A stretch of DNA of 64,000 nucleotides from Pigmentiphaga sp. H8 (GCF_003854895.1 NZ_CP033966.1:1550001-1614000), one strand, 5' to 3'; shown: positions 42,753 through 51,924, counted from the first letter of the stretch. Notes: generated by a model from the letters alone, not told the origin. A program made the numbers and translations.

Positions 42753-43505
42753 CTATGTCACACCGGCGTTTACGCAGCCCAGGTCGCCGGATATCCTGGC
42801 TGCCGCGGCAGCGACACACTTGCCCAGACGGGCCGTGGCTTCGCCGCTCATGCGCGTTTCGGCGCCCCAGACGCATATCGCGCCGGTCACCTTGTTCTGG
42901 GCGTTGTGGATGGGTGCCGCAATTCCCCAGATGTCGGGCCGCCATTCACCGCGGTTGACCGCATAGCCGTGTTCCCGCGCATAGGCCATCTCGCTTTCCA
43001 TCGCCGCCTGGCTGGTGATGGTGGCCGAGGTGTAGGCCTCCAGCGGATACGCCAGCGTCGCGGCGACTTCCGGTGAGAACGCCAGCACGGCTTTGCCTCC
43101 GGACACCGCGTGGATGGGCACGCGGCTGCCGACCACCGTCGTCGCGCGCAGGGGTTGTGCGCTATCCGCCTTGTCGACGCAGACGACGGTGAGCTTTTCC
43201 GGGACCAGCAACTGCACCGACTCGTTGACCTGCGCGCACAACTGACGCACGACGGGCTTGGCCACGTCGATCAGGTCCAGGTTCGCCACTCTGCGCGACC
43301 CCAGTTCCCACATCTTGAGCGACAGCTGATACGCGGACGATTCGTTCTGGCTGACATAGCCCAGTGCCAGCAGCGTCCGGAGCAGGCGATGGACGTTGGC
43401 CTTGGTCATGTCCACCTCCGCGGCCAGCTCCGTCACGCCGCGCGCGCGATCCGAATTCGACAGCGCCTCGAGTACCGACAGTGCCTTGACGACGGTCTTA
43501 TCCAT
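42753..43505 (-). CDS. IclR-family regulator 1
   Basis: 250-residue regulator. N-terminal winged helix (about 1-65, VVKALSVLEALSNSDRARGVTELAAEVD and MTKANVHRLLRTLLALGY), then a GAF-like effector domain with VCVDKADSAQPLRA, GSRVPIHAVSGGKAVLAF and the C-terminal VNRGEWRPDIWGIAAPI. A TATCAA-ATG-TTGATA palindrome lies directly before the start, indicating autoregulation. It probably also controls the Bug and amidohydrolase genes on the same strand. Confidence 0.9.
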   Translation of the reverse strand: MDKTVVKALSVLEALSNSDRARGVTELAAEVDMTKANVHRLLRTLLALGYVSQNESSAYQLSLKMWELGSRRVANLDLIDVAKPVVRQLCAQVNESVQLLVPEKLTVVCVDKADSAQPLRATTVVGSRVPIHAVSGGKAVLAFSPEVAATLAYPLEAYTSATITSQAAMESEMAYAREHGYAVNRGEWRPDIWGIAAPIHNAQNKVTGAICVWGAETRMSGEATARLGKCVAAAAARISGDLGCVNAGVT

Positions 43506-43514
43506 GTTTCCCTA

Positions 43515-43529
43515 TATCAAATGTTGATA
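43515..43529. promoter_or_regulatory. IclR operator before iclR
   Basis: TATCAA-ATG-TTGATA, a perfect 6-bp inverted repeat with a 3-bp spacer, ten bp before the iclR start. Confidence 0.55.
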
Positions 43530-43570
43530 CGAGGAGCCATGTTATTGGAATGAAAACTACCCGGCAAACC

Positions 43571-44548
43571 TCATTCCAGCTTCAGTTTGATGGCGCGCGC
43601 GACGGCTCCGAAACTCTTCACTTCGCGATCGATGGTCTGTTTGACGATTTCCGGCGTATTCGCGTCCGCCGGGGCCTGGCCGCCCAGTTCCTGCAGGCGC
43701 TTGGCGATGTCCGGCTCGGCCAGGATCTCGTTCACCAGCGTGTTCAGGCTGTGCACCGTCGCCGGGGGCGTGGCCGCCGGCGCGAACAGGCCGAACCAGA
43801 GGTCCAGGTCCACGCCATGTATTCCCGATTCTTCCAGTGTGGGGACGTCCGGCAGTCGGGCAGACCGCTCCTTGCTCAGCACCGCCAGCGGCCGCAGCTT
43901 GCCGGCGGCGAGAAAACTCCGGGCGTCGGCGGCGCTTTGCAGGCCCCACTGGACATCGCCGCGGACCATCGCGTAGAGCGTGTCCTGGGAGCCCTTGTAG
44001 GGGACGTGGTTGAAGTGGGTTCCCGCCTGCTGGTTGATCAGTTCCGAGACCAGGTGCGAGAGCGCGCCTATGCCCGACGAGCCGTAGGACGGGGCCGGCT
44101 GCTTGTTGCGCCCGTCGGCCAGCAACTGGCTCAGGGTCTGGTACGGCGAATCCGTGCCGACCATGACCATGAATGGCGAGCGATAGGCGATCGCCACCGG
44201 GGCGAGATCGCTGGTCTTGTAGCCGGCGTTGGGGTTCACGTTCGGGATGATGGTGACCGGACCGGTGACCGTCAGCAGCAGGGTATAGCCATCGGCGGGC
44301 GCCTTGGCCACCAGCGCGGCACCGATCGCGCCCCCCGCTCCCACGCGGGTCTCGACCACCACGGGCTGGCCCGTGCGTTCGGTGATGCGCTTGGAGAGCA
44401 GGCGGGCGACTGAATCGGTGCCGCCGCCGGGAGCGAAGGGCACGACGAGACGGATCGGCTTGCTGGGAAAAGCCTCGGCGTGGGCGGCGGCCAGTGGTGC
44501 CGCCAGTCCCCAGGACAACACTGCCAGCTTCACGAGATGCTTGGTCAC
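43571..44548 (-). CDS. Bug-type periplasmic solute receptor 3
   Basis: 325 residues from GTG 44548, which follows AAGGAG by a nine-base gap. Signal peptide KHLVKLAVLSWGLAAPLAAAHA, then the Bug core YPFPSK-type loop FPSKPIRLVVPFAPGGGTDSVARL and GQPVVVETRVGAGGAIGAAL. First gene of the iclR/amidohydrolase group, with a 12-bp palindrome upstream. It likely binds the hydantoin- or ureide-like substrate or a related acid. A longer frame reaching into the MHYT gene is not coding. Confidence 0.9.
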   Translation of the reverse strand: MTKHLVKLAVLSWGLAAPLAAAHAEAFPSKPIRLVVPFAPGGGTDSVARLLSKRITERTGQPVVVETRVGAGGAIGAALVAKAPADGYTLLLTVTGPVTIIPNVNPNAGYKTSDLAPVAIAYRSPFMVMVGTDSPYQTLSQLLADGRNKQPAPSYGSSGIGALSHLVSELINQQAGTHFNHVPYKGSQDTLYAMVRGDVQWGLQSAADARSFLAAGKLRPLAVLSKERSARLPDVPTLEESGIHGVDLDLWFGLFAPAATPPATVHSLNTLVNEILAEPDIAKRLQELGGQAPADANTPEIVKQTIDREVKSFGAVARAIKLKLE

Positions 44549-44572
44549 TTGCTTATTCTCCTTGGCCTTGTT

Positions 44573-44611
44573 CGTATCAATATTCAATACAATGTATAAA
44601 ATATTGATACG
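44573..44611. promoter_or_regulatory. IclR operator before Bug 3
   Basis: CGTATCAATATT and its exact complement AATATTGATACG, separated by 15 bp, ending 25 bp before the start of the Bug gene. It shares the TATCAA/TTGATA halves with the iclR site. Confidence 0.6.
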
Positions 44612-44697
44612 GAATCGTAGAGCACAAAAACGGCCGCGGTCAAGCGATCCGTTGGCGGGCAGGGGTGAAGAAGGCGTGGCCGGAATGGCTCGGCAAG

Positions 44698-46821
44698 TCA
44701 GCCGACGTGGCTTGCTGTCGGCCGGGGAAGGCGGGAGGGGGCGAGAACGGGATGCCACGCTTGGGCGACGTCGGGAAACTCCGAGGCGGGCACAGGCTTG
44801 CCCAGCAGGAAGCCTTGCACGGAGTTGCAGCCGAGTTCGGTCAGGAGTCGTTGCTGACCGGCTGTCTCCACGCCTTCCGCGACGATCCTGAGGTTCAGGC
44901 GCTGGCCCAGCGCGATGATGGCCGAGACGATGGCGGCATCTTCCTGGCTGTGTTCGAGCTGGTCGATGAAGCTGCGATCTATCTTCAGTTCGTTGGCGGG
45001 CAGTTGCTTCAGATAGAGCAGGTTGGAGTAGCCGGTGCCGAAATCGTCGATGGAAATCGATACGCCCAGCGCGGTCAGCTTGCGCAGCACTTCGATGCTG
45101 GCCACGGCATCCCGCATGGCCGTGGTTTCGGTGATCTCGATGGTCAGGCAACTGGGCGGCACCAGGTGACGCGCGAGCGCGCCCTGTATCGTTTCCAGCA
45201 GGCCCGGGTGGGCGAATTGCATGGCCGACAGATTCACGGACACGTTCCAGTTCGTGTGCCCGAGGTCGCGCCATATCCGTAACTGCCGACAGGCCTCGTT
45301 CAGTACCCAGTCGCCGATGGGAAATATCAGTCCCGTGCGTTCCGCCAGCGGGATGAAGTCGCCCGGCGGAATGACGCCGTGCCTGGGATGATTCCAGCGC
45401 AGCAGCGCTTCGGCGCCGACCGCCGGGCCGGTCGGCGGCAGGAACTTGGGCTGGTAGTGCAGCAGCAGTTCGCCGCGTTCTCGCGCCTGGCGCAGGTCCT
45501 GCACCAGTTGCAGTTGCCTGCGCGCGTCTTCATTCATGGTCGATTCGAAATAGCTGAAGCGGCGGGCGCCGCCCTGGCGCTTGGCGTGGTACATGGCGGC
45601 ATCGGCATGGGTCAGCAGCGTGTGTCCATCCTTGCCGTCCTCCGGATGGATGGCGATGCCCACGCTGGCCGTGACGCACAGCGTGTGTCCGTCGACGTGG
45701 GTGTCGCGCGAGAGCGCGGCGATGAGTTTCTGGGCGATCAGGGCGGAGTCGGCGGGGGCCGCCACGTCGGCCACGAGGACGAACTCGTCGCCGCCCAGGC
45801 GCGCGACGGTATCCCCGGGCCGGGCGACTTCATCCTTGATGCGGTGGGCCAGTTCACGCAACAGGCCGTCGCCGCAGCGATGGCCGTAGGCGTCGTTGAC
45901 CGCCTTGAATCCATCCAGGTCGATGAACAGCACCGCGAAACGGCTGTGCCGCGTATCGGCCCGGCTGATGGCCTGGCGCAGGCGGTCGTCGAGCTGGGCG
46001 CGGTTGGGGAGCTTGGTGAGCGTGTCGTGCAGCGCCAGGTGCATGAGTTCCTGGTTGGCCTGGGCCAGCGAGGCCGCCAGGGCCGAGGTGCGTGTCTCCA
46101 GGCGGGTGTCCAGAACGGCCACGGCCAGCGCGATGCTCAGCACGCTCAAGGTAATGCCGGTGACTCCGGTGGCCAGCCAGCCCGGGCTGATGCCGCTCAG
46201 CACGGCCAGGCATTCGGCGCCGTCGGCGATGCGGGCCGCGGTCATGCCGGTATAGTGCATGCCCACGATGGCCAGGCCCATGACCAGGGAACCGCGGAGC
46301 CGGCGGGCCGCGGTGTTCGAACGGTTGCGGCGTTGCTTGTGCGCGATCGACAGCGCGGTGCCCGAGGCGACCACGGCGATGACGATGGAAAGGGCGAATA
46401 GCCAGGGTGAGTATTCGATGGCCGGGGACATGCGCATCGCGGCCATGCCGACGTAGTGCATGGCGGCAATGCCGGCCCCCATCTGCAGCGCCGCGCAAGC
46501 CATGCGCCACCGAGGCAGTGCCGCGCGGTGCGCCATCCAGAGCGCGCAGGCCGAGCAGGCGATGGCGATCAGGAGGGACAGGATCGTGAGCCCCAGGTCG
46601 TATCCGAGCGGGATGGGGAGCCGGAAAGCCAGCATGCCGACGAAGTGCATGGACCAGATGCCCAGGCCCAAGGCGCATCCGCCACCCAGCAGCCAGGCGA
46701 GCGAAACCTTGCCGCGTGTCGCATTGGCACGGCTGACCAGTCCCAGCGCGGTATAGGAGGCCAGTATGGCGACCGCGAGAGAAACCAGCACCAGGTTGGG
46801 ATCGTAGCTTCCGACGAGCAT
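44698..46821 (-). CDS. MHYT-GGDEF-EAL cyclic-di-GMP protein
   Basis: 707-residue inner-membrane signalling protein. An N-terminal MHYT sensor (about 1-235) has seven membrane segments with the repeats SMHFVGM, AMHYVGM and GMHYTGM, proposed to bind copper and sense oxygen, CO or NO. A GGDEF domain follows (about 260-430; intact RLGGDEFVLVAD active site) and then EAL (about 445-690; GAEALLRW, EITETTAM, DDFGTGYSN, EGVET all kept), so both synthesis and breakdown are possible. Start ATG 46821; a hairpin covers its RBS. Confidence 0.93.
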   Translation of the reverse strand: MLVGSYDPNLVLVSLAVAILASYTALGLVSRANATRGKVSLAWLLGGGCALGLGIWSMHFVGMLAFRLPIPLGYDLGLTILSLLIAIACSACALWMAHRAALPRWRMACAALQMGAGIAAMHYVGMAAMRMSPAIEYSPWLFALSIVIAVVASGTALSIAHKQRRNRSNTAARRLRGSLVMGLAIVGMHYTGMTAARIADGAECLAVLSGISPGWLATGVTGITLSVLSIALAVAVLDTRLETRTSALAASLAQANQELMHLALHDTLTKLPNRAQLDDRLRQAISRADTRHSRFAVLFIDLDGFKAVNDAYGHRCGDGLLRELAHRIKDEVARPGDTVARLGGDEFVLVADVAAPADSALIAQKLIAALSRDTHVDGHTLCVTASVGIAIHPEDGKDGHTLLTHADAAMYHAKRQGGARRFSYFESTMNEDARRQLQLVQDLRQARERGELLLHYQPKFLPPTGPAVGAEALLRWNHPRHGVIPPGDFIPLAERTGLIFPIGDWVLNEACRQLRIWRDLGHTNWNVSVNLSAMQFAHPGLLETIQGALARHLVPPSCLTIEITETTAMRDAVASIEVLRKLTALGVSISIDDFGTGYSNLLYLKQLPANELKIDRSFIDQLEHSQEDAAIVSAIIALGQRLNLRIVAEGVETAGQQRLLTELGCNSVQGFLLGKPVPASEFPDVAQAWHPVLAPSRLPRPTASHVG

Positions 46822-46825
46822 CAAA

Positions 46826-46848
46826 AGGCCTTCACATATCGAAGGCCT
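46826..46848 (-). promoter_or_regulatory. Hairpin covering the RBS of the MHYT gene
   Basis: AGGCCTTC and its exact complement GAAGGCCT around a 7-base loop. On the mRNA the ribosome-binding GAAGG lies in the 3' arm seven bases before ATG, so folding would hide it. Confidence 0.5.
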
Positions 46849-47075
46849 CCAGGGGGCGGCCTATTCAACCGTGGCGAGGACAAAGTGAAACAGTTTTGCG
46901 TCACGCGCAAATCTCGAGATACGAGCAGGGGAGCGTATCCGATTTCCCTTCGTGCCAGAGGAGGGGGTGGGCCGATGTTAAGTATCGTGCGGCCCAAACC
47001 GGGGCCGTGGGCCGGAGCTATACTCCCCGGCGAAAAAAGAACCGTAATACAACGGTTCCCAATGGGGGAGCGGCC

Positions 47076-47819
47076 ATGACGGCTGGAATTTTCGCCATTG
47101 TCAGCCTGTTGACCGTGTTCGCCTCGTTCTTGTCGGGCGTGTTCGGCATGGCGGGCGGCATGGTGCTGATGGGCGCATTGCTGCTGCTGATGCCGGTCTC
47201 GGCAGCCATGGTCGTGCAAAGCGTGGCTTTGCTGGCGTCGAACGTCTGGCGCGCCGTCCTGTGGCGAGCTCATACCGATTGGCGGATCGTCGGGCGGTTC
47301 GCCATGGGCGCAGCGGTCGCGTTCGCGCTCATGTTCAGCGTCCGGTTCGTTCCCAGCCGCAGCATGGCGCTGATCGTCCTGGGGCTGAGTCCCTTCATCG
47401 CGCTGGCCGTGCCGGCCCGCCTGGCGCCTCGAGCCGAGCGGCGCATGGCCGCCGAAATATGCGGCTTCGTGTGCCAGGTCATGCATCTGCTGAGCGGGGT
47501 CACGGGACCGCTGCTGGATATCTTCTTCGTGCGGTCGACCGCCATGGACCGCCGCACCGTGGTGGCGACGAAGGCGACGTGCCAGGTGCTGGGACATACC
47601 TCCAAGCTGGTGTATTTTGGCGGCGCGCTGGGCGCGGCCGAACTGTCGGCGCAATGGTGGCACTGGGTGGTGCTTATCGGGTGCGCCGTCGCCGGCACGT
47701 CATTGAGCCGGGCCGTACTCGAGCGCATCACCGACGCGCAGTTCCGCCGCTGGACCCGGACGATCGTGCTGGGAATCGGGACCGTCTATCTGATCCAGGG
47801 CGTGGCGTCCATGATGTAG
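47076..47819 (+). CDS. TSUP (TauE/SafE) family permease
   Basis: 247-residue inner-membrane protein with about eight membrane segments. N-terminal LLTVFASFLSGVFGMAGGMVLMGALLLLMP carries the family's Gly-rich reentrant motif, and the middle part MHLLSGVTGPLLDIFFVRSTAMDRRTVVATKA the second. Members export sulfite, sulfoacetate, taurine-derived or other organic anions. GGGGGAG precedes the ATG; the frame upstream to 46896 is unlikely coding. Convergent with mobA. Substrate unknown. Confidence 0.88.
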   Translation: MTAGIFAIVSLLTVFASFLSGVFGMAGGMVLMGALLLLMPVSAAMVVQSVALLASNVWRAVLWRAHTDWRIVGRFAMGAAVAFALMFSVRFVPSRSMALIVLGLSPFIALAVPARLAPRAERRMAAEICGFVCQVMHLLSGVTGPLLDIFFVRSTAMDRRTVVATKATCQVLGHTSKLVYFGGALGAAELSAQWWHWVVLIGCAVAGTSLSRAVLERITDAQFRRWTRTIVLGIGTVYLIQGVASMM

Positions 47820-47828
47820 CGGGCGGCG

Positions 47829-49772
47829 CTAGCCCGCCTCCACCATGAACCCGTCGAAGAACCCCGCCAGTTCCGCGTGGGCATCCAGCGGCAGCACGTG
47901 CGCCACGTATTGGTCGGGCCGCACGATCACCACGCAGCCGCGCCGGCGGTCGATGCCGCGCAGGTCGAAGATGTCCTGGCCGCCTTTCAGGTCGGGGCAG
48001 AACATCTTCTCGTAGTCGATCAGCCCGTAGCGTCCCTTGCGCGGCTGCAGGAAGGCCGGCATGGCCTCGAGCGCCAGCGCGCGATGGCCTTGCTGGAAGA
48101 CGGCGCGCACGTCGATCACGGCGTCGACGTCGGCCCCCGCGGGCGTGTATTTCCGGATCGGCGACTGGCTTGATTCGGCCAGGAAGCGGCACAGTTCCCC
48201 GATGGCCGCGGACGGCGCGGCGGGGTCCGCGGCATCGGCGAAGGCGAACACGCGCCAGCGGCCGTCGGCCTTGACCGCGTGGCCCAGGTGCATGGGCTTG
48301 GCGTCGGCCAGGCGGATGACCGGCGCGGAGTGGAAGCGCATGCCGATGACGAGGCCGCGCGCCAGTTCCTGGTGGGTCGGCTCCGCGCTGATGACGGACG
48401 GGTAGTAGCGGGTCTCGGTGCCGGCGGTGAAGCGGCCCTGCTTGACGAAGTAGCGCTGGAACTCGGCCGGGTCGATGCCTTCGCTGTCGTCCCGGGACGG
48501 ATCCTTGGGGGCGGCGCTGAACATCTTGGCGAATTCGCGATCGAAGTCGATCAGTTCCTTGGCGACGGTCTGGCGTTCCTTGGAGTAGGTGTGCAGGATC
48601 TGGGGCGTGCTCTGGCCGCGCAGCACGGCGGCCAGCTTCCAGCCCAGGTTGAAGCCGTCCTGCATGGAGACGTTCATGCCCTGGCCCGCCTTGGGGCTGT
48701 GGGTGTGGCAGGCGTCGCCGGCAATGAAGACGCGCGGCAGGCGGGCATGTTCCTCCTGTTCGGGCACGTCGTCGAACTTGTCGCACAGGCGCTGGCCGAT
48801 CTCGTACACGGACCACCACGCGACTTCCTTCACGTCCAGGGTGTAGGGGCGCAGGATGCGCTGGGCGGCGGCGATCAGGCGGTCGGAGGTGATTTGCCGG
48901 CTGGCGACGCGCTCGTTCTCGTTCAGTTTGTCGAGTTCGATGTACAGGCGCACCAGATAGCCGCCCTCGCGCGGGATGATCAGCACGCTGCCTTCGCTGG
49001 CAGAGTGGATGGCCGACTTGATGCGGATGTCGGGGAAGTCGGTGACGGCCAGCACGTCCATCACGCCCCAGGCCTGGTTGGCCGACTCGCCGTGCAGCGC
49101 GCGGCCGAGCGACTTGCGCACCGCGCTGTGGGCGCCGTCGCAGCCGACCGCGAAGCGGGCGCGCACCGTCTCGACCTGGCCCTCGTGTCCGGGGTCGGTG
49201 CGCTCGAAGCGCGCCGTGACCGGATGGGTGGGCGCGCCGCCGGCGGGGGATTCCGCCACGGCCAGATCCAGCAGGCGGCGCGAGTAGTGGGGTTCGAGCC
49301 GTGACGGCGCGTTGCGCATGACGTCCAGGTAGAAGTCGTGGACGCGGGCCTGGTTCAGGATGACGTGGGGAAACTCGGAAAGACCGTCCTCGGTGTCCTG
49401 GATGCGGCCGCTGCGCACGATCTGGTCGCGCTGCGCATCGTCAGGTTTCCAGAACGAGGTCTCGTTGACCCAATACGCTTCCTTCAGCACGCGCTGGCTG
49501 AAATCGAAGGCCTCGAACATCTCGACCGTGCGGCAGGCGATGCCGTCGGCCTGGCCCAGCCGCAGCGGTCCCGGTTTTTGTTCGACGATACAGGTCCTGA
49601 GGTCGGGAAAGGCCGCCAGCTGCGTGGCCAGGGTCAGGCCGGTGGGGCCGCTGCCCACGATCAGGATGTCGACCTCGCCGGGCAGCGCGTCGGCTAGCGG
49701 GGCTGCGCCTTGTCCAGCGGGTTCGGAGATGTCGGGGTCGCCGGGTTTGAACCCGTTCAGGTGGAATTGCAT
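47829..49772 (-). CDS. mobA: 3-Hydroxybenzoate 4-monooxygenase
   Basis: 647-residue FAD- and NADPH-dependent hydroxylase of the phenol-2-monooxygenase group. The N-terminal MQFHLNGFKPG, the FAD motif LIVGSGPTGLTLATQLA, VEQKPGPLRLGQADGIACRT, GCDGAHSAVRKSLG and GDACHTHSPKAGQGMN, and the C-terminal thioredoxin-like domain closing in IVRPDQYVAHVLPLD, are very close to MobA of Comamonas testosteroni as I remember it. That enzyme makes protocatechuate. It lies 22 bp after a hemerythrin gene on the same strand, which suggests co-transcription. Confidence 0.86.
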   Translation of the reverse strand: MQFHLNGFKPGDPDISEPAGQGAAPLADALPGEVDILIVGSGPTGLTLATQLAAFPDLRTCIVEQKPGPLRLGQADGIACRTVEMFEAFDFSQRVLKEAYWVNETSFWKPDDAQRDQIVRSGRIQDTEDGLSEFPHVILNQARVHDFYLDVMRNAPSRLEPHYSRRLLDLAVAESPAGGAPTHPVTARFERTDPGHEGQVETVRARFAVGCDGAHSAVRKSLGRALHGESANQAWGVMDVLAVTDFPDIRIKSAIHSASEGSVLIIPREGGYLVRLYIELDKLNENERVASRQITSDRLIAAAQRILRPYTLDVKEVAWWSVYEIGQRLCDKFDDVPEQEEHARLPRVFIAGDACHTHSPKAGQGMNVSMQDGFNLGWKLAAVLRGQSTPQILHTYSKERQTVAKELIDFDREFAKMFSAAPKDPSRDDSEGIDPAEFQRYFVKQGRFTAGTETRYYPSVISAEPTHQELARGLVIGMRFHSAPVIRLADAKPMHLGHAVKADGRWRVFAFADAADPAAPSAAIGELCRFLAESSQSPIRKYTPAGADVDAVIDVRAVFQQGHRALALEAMPAFLQPRKGRYGLIDYEKMFCPDLKGGQDIFDLRGIDRRRGCVVIVRPDQYVAHVLPLDAHAELAGFFDGFMVEAG

Positions 49773-49794
49773 GGCAGTCGGATCCGGCCGGATG

Positions 49795-50274
49795 TTACAT
49801 CTTGCGCCGCAGCACGATGGGTTTGCCGCCGTAGGCGCGCTTGCTCATCCAGGCGGCCAGCGCCGCGTCCAGGTAGTCGGCATGGCCCGGGAACCATTGG
49901 AACAGGTGCAGGGCGAAGTCGTGCACCAGCGCCACGTCGGCCTGTCCGCTCAGGAACAGCTCGCGCACCTCGCGGGTGGATTTCATCACGGCTTCGTGTT
50001 CCTGCACGTGGCAGTCGGACGGCGGGAACTCGGTGGTGCGCATCCACTCTTCTTCCTGGCCGAAGTGCGATTTGACGTGTTCCTCGAACGCGTCCAGCGC
50101 CGCCGGCGCCGAGTCCTGGGTACAGGTCAGCAGGCGGAAGGCGACGTCGTAGAACTCCTTGTGCGACTCGTCCATGGGATGGAATCCGAGCAGCCGGGCA
50201 TCGGACCAAAGGAAGCTGGTGTCGCTTTCCGGGCGAGGGGCGCTGTCGTCGCGCAAAGTCGGTTCTTGCTTCAT
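49795..50274 (-). CDS. Bacteriohemerythrin
   Basis: 159-residue di-iron O2-binding protein. The four-helix ligand pattern is intact: HPMDESHKEFYD (two His), FEEHVKSHFGQEEEWM (two His and Glu), CHVQEHEAVM (two His) and WFPGHADYLDAAL (His and Asp). No signal peptide, so it is cytoplasmic. The start at 50274 is chosen for length. It lies 22 bp before mobA and 96 bp after another hemerythrin gene. It could supply or buffer oxygen for the monooxygenase. Confidence 0.87.
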   Translation of the reverse strand: MKQEPTLRDDSAPRPESDTSFLWSDARLLGFHPMDESHKEFYDVAFRLLTCTQDSAPAALDAFEEHVKSHFGQEEEWMRTTEFPPSDCHVQEHEAVMKSTREVRELFLSGQADVALVHDFALHLFQWFPGHADYLDAALAAWMSKRAYGGKPIVLRRKM

Positions 50275-50370
50275 GGGGCTTCTGGGTAGTATCGACAAGC
50301 AGGTGGACATGGTACCCCGCTTTTGGGGGCAGCCGGGCCGGCGAAGCCTTCCGCCCCGGCTGTCCGGCCG

Positions 50371-50847
50371 TCAGGCCGGAACGGTCCCCATCAGCTCTTC
50401 CTTGCGCGCCGCCATCATGTCCGCCGCTTCCCGCAAGTCGATCTTCTTGCCGACGATCTTGGGAAACAGTTCCTCTTCTTCTTCCTTGACGTGATGGTTG
50501 ATGTATTCGCCCAGGACGGTGACTCTGGCGTCGTACATCTCGTCGTTGGGGTGCATGGCCTGGATCTGCGCGATCAGGTCCTTGGCGCTGGCGTGTTCGA
50601 CGATGGCCTCGTCCAGCAGGTCGGCGAAGGGCTGGCCGCCTTCGCGCCGGACCAGCGGGTAGAAGATTTCTTCTTCCAGCATGGTATGGACGGTCAATTC
50701 CCTACAGACCGTCTGGGCGATTTCTTCCTTCTCCGCATCGGATCCGGCTTCCTTGAATTGCTTGAACAGCTTCTTGGCATTGCGATGGTCGTCCAGCAGC
50801 AGGCTCAGGGCGGCCTTTTGCGGGGTCGGGATGGTCGATTTGTTCAT
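50371..50847 (-). CDS. Hemerythrin HHE domain protein
   Basis: 158 residues, a different hemerythrin type from its neighbour. The HHE pattern is LLDDHRNAKKLFKQF, ELTVHTMLEEEIFYPLV, DEAIVEHASAKDLI and YINHHVKEEEEELFP, giving His and Glu ligands for two irons; such proteins sense or hold O2, NO or iron. GGAG stands nine bases before ATG. Same strand as LysR upstream and the bacteriohemerythrin downstream. Confidence 0.9.
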   Translation of the reverse strand: MNKSTIPTPQKAALSLLLDDHRNAKKLFKQFKEAGSDAEKEEIAQTVCRELTVHTMLEEEIFYPLVRREGGQPFADLLDEAIVEHASAKDLIAQIQAMHPNDEMYDARVTVLGEYINHHVKEEEEELFPKIVGKKIDLREAADMMAARKEELMGTVPA

Positions 50848-50909
50848 GAAGATTGCTCCAAAGTGCCCCTCTCACTGAGGTGGGGATCCTTAGCAAACGC
50901 CGTGCCCGG

Positions 50910-51803
50910 CTACTCCTGGAACACGCTGGCCGCGACCGCCCGCAGCCATTTGCAGCCGGGATCGCGATGGTAGCGTTCGTGCCAGTACTGGCGCACGAGG
51001 TAGGACGGCAGGTCGAACGGCACCGCCAGGTAGCGGATCGTTCCATGGGCGGCCAGGATGCGCGCCAGGTGGATGGGGGCCAGCGCCAGCAGGTCGGTCC
51101 TGGCGACGATTTCCTCCAGCCCCAGGAACGAGGGCACCCACAGGGCCGTCTTGCGGGCGATGCCGGCGTCGTCGATCGCCTTGTCCAGCAGCCAGTGGGC
51201 CGTGCCGGTGGTCATGACGGCCACGTGGGACTCGGACAGGAACTGCGCCTTCGTCAGCTTGGCCTTGACGCGCGGGTGGCCGGCGCGGACCAGGCAGACG
51301 TAGTGTTCGCTGAACAGCGTCTGCTGGTGGAAGCCCGCCTGCATGCTGGTCGTGTAGCCCATGGCCAGGTCGGCATCGCCGGTTTCCAGGCGGCGCGGCG
51401 TGTCCGGATCCAGATCCCGCACTTCCAGACGCACGTGGGGTGCGACGTCGGCCAGGCGATTGAGCAGGCGGGCCAGGACCACCATCTGGCCGGTATTGGT
51501 CATGCAGATGCGGAACACCCGGTCGGACGTGGCGGGGTCGAAATCCGGTTCGCGGCCTTCGCGGCCGTCGAACAGGGCCAGCGCGCCTTGCACCGCCGGT
51601 GTCAGCGAGGCGGCCCGGGGCGTGGGGACCATGCCGGCGGACGTGCGCACGAACAGCGGATCCTTGAAGTGCCGACGCAGCTTGCCCAGACGAATGCTGA
51701 CCGAAGGCTGGCTCAGGCCCAGTTCGTCGGCCGTGGCCGAGACCGTGCCGGTCCGGGCCAGGGATTGCAAAAGGCGCAGGTCAGTCAGGTCGAGTTTGCT
51801 CAT
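50910..51803 (-). CDS. LysR-type regulator of the gentisate/mob region
   Basis: 297-residue regulator of the NahR/NodD-like sort, with MSKLDLTDLRLLQSLARTGTVSATADELG and LSQPSVSIRLGKLRRHFKDPLFVRT as winged helix, then the effector domain. It is divergent from the fumarylpyruvate hydrolase/3-hydroxybenzoate 6-hydroxylase/gentisate dioxygenase operon and lies upstream of hemerythrin-mobA on its own strand, so it may control both routes with 3-hydroxybenzoate or gentisate as effector. Confidence 0.9.
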   Translation of the reverse strand: MSKLDLTDLRLLQSLARTGTVSATADELGLSQPSVSIRLGKLRRHFKDPLFVRTSAGMVPTPRAASLTPAVQGALALFDGREGREPDFDPATSDRVFRICMTNTGQMVVLARLLNRLADVAPHVRLEVRDLDPDTPRRLETGDADLAMGYTTSMQAGFHQQTLFSEHYVCLVRAGHPRVKAKLTKAQFLSESHVAVMTTGTAHWLLDKAIDDAGIARKTALWVPSFLGLEEIVARTDLLALAPIHLARILAAHGTIRYLAVPFDLPSYLVRQYWHERYHRDPGCKWLRAVAASVFQE

Positions 51804-51825
51804 GGGCGCGGTCGGGCCGGGATGG

Positions 51826-51844
51826 ATATTGTATTTTTAAATAT
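51826..51844. promoter_or_regulatory. Putative LysR box of the gentisate operon
   Basis: ATATT-gtattttt-AAATAT in the AT-rich gap between lysR and the divergent operon, an imperfect dyad of T-N11-A type. Confidence 0.4.
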
Positions 51845-51924
51845 GATGAATAAATTCTAGTCGATTGACGCAATAATGACGCATCCCTAGTCTTCTTGCC
51901 TGACATTCCTGCAAGGAGACATGC

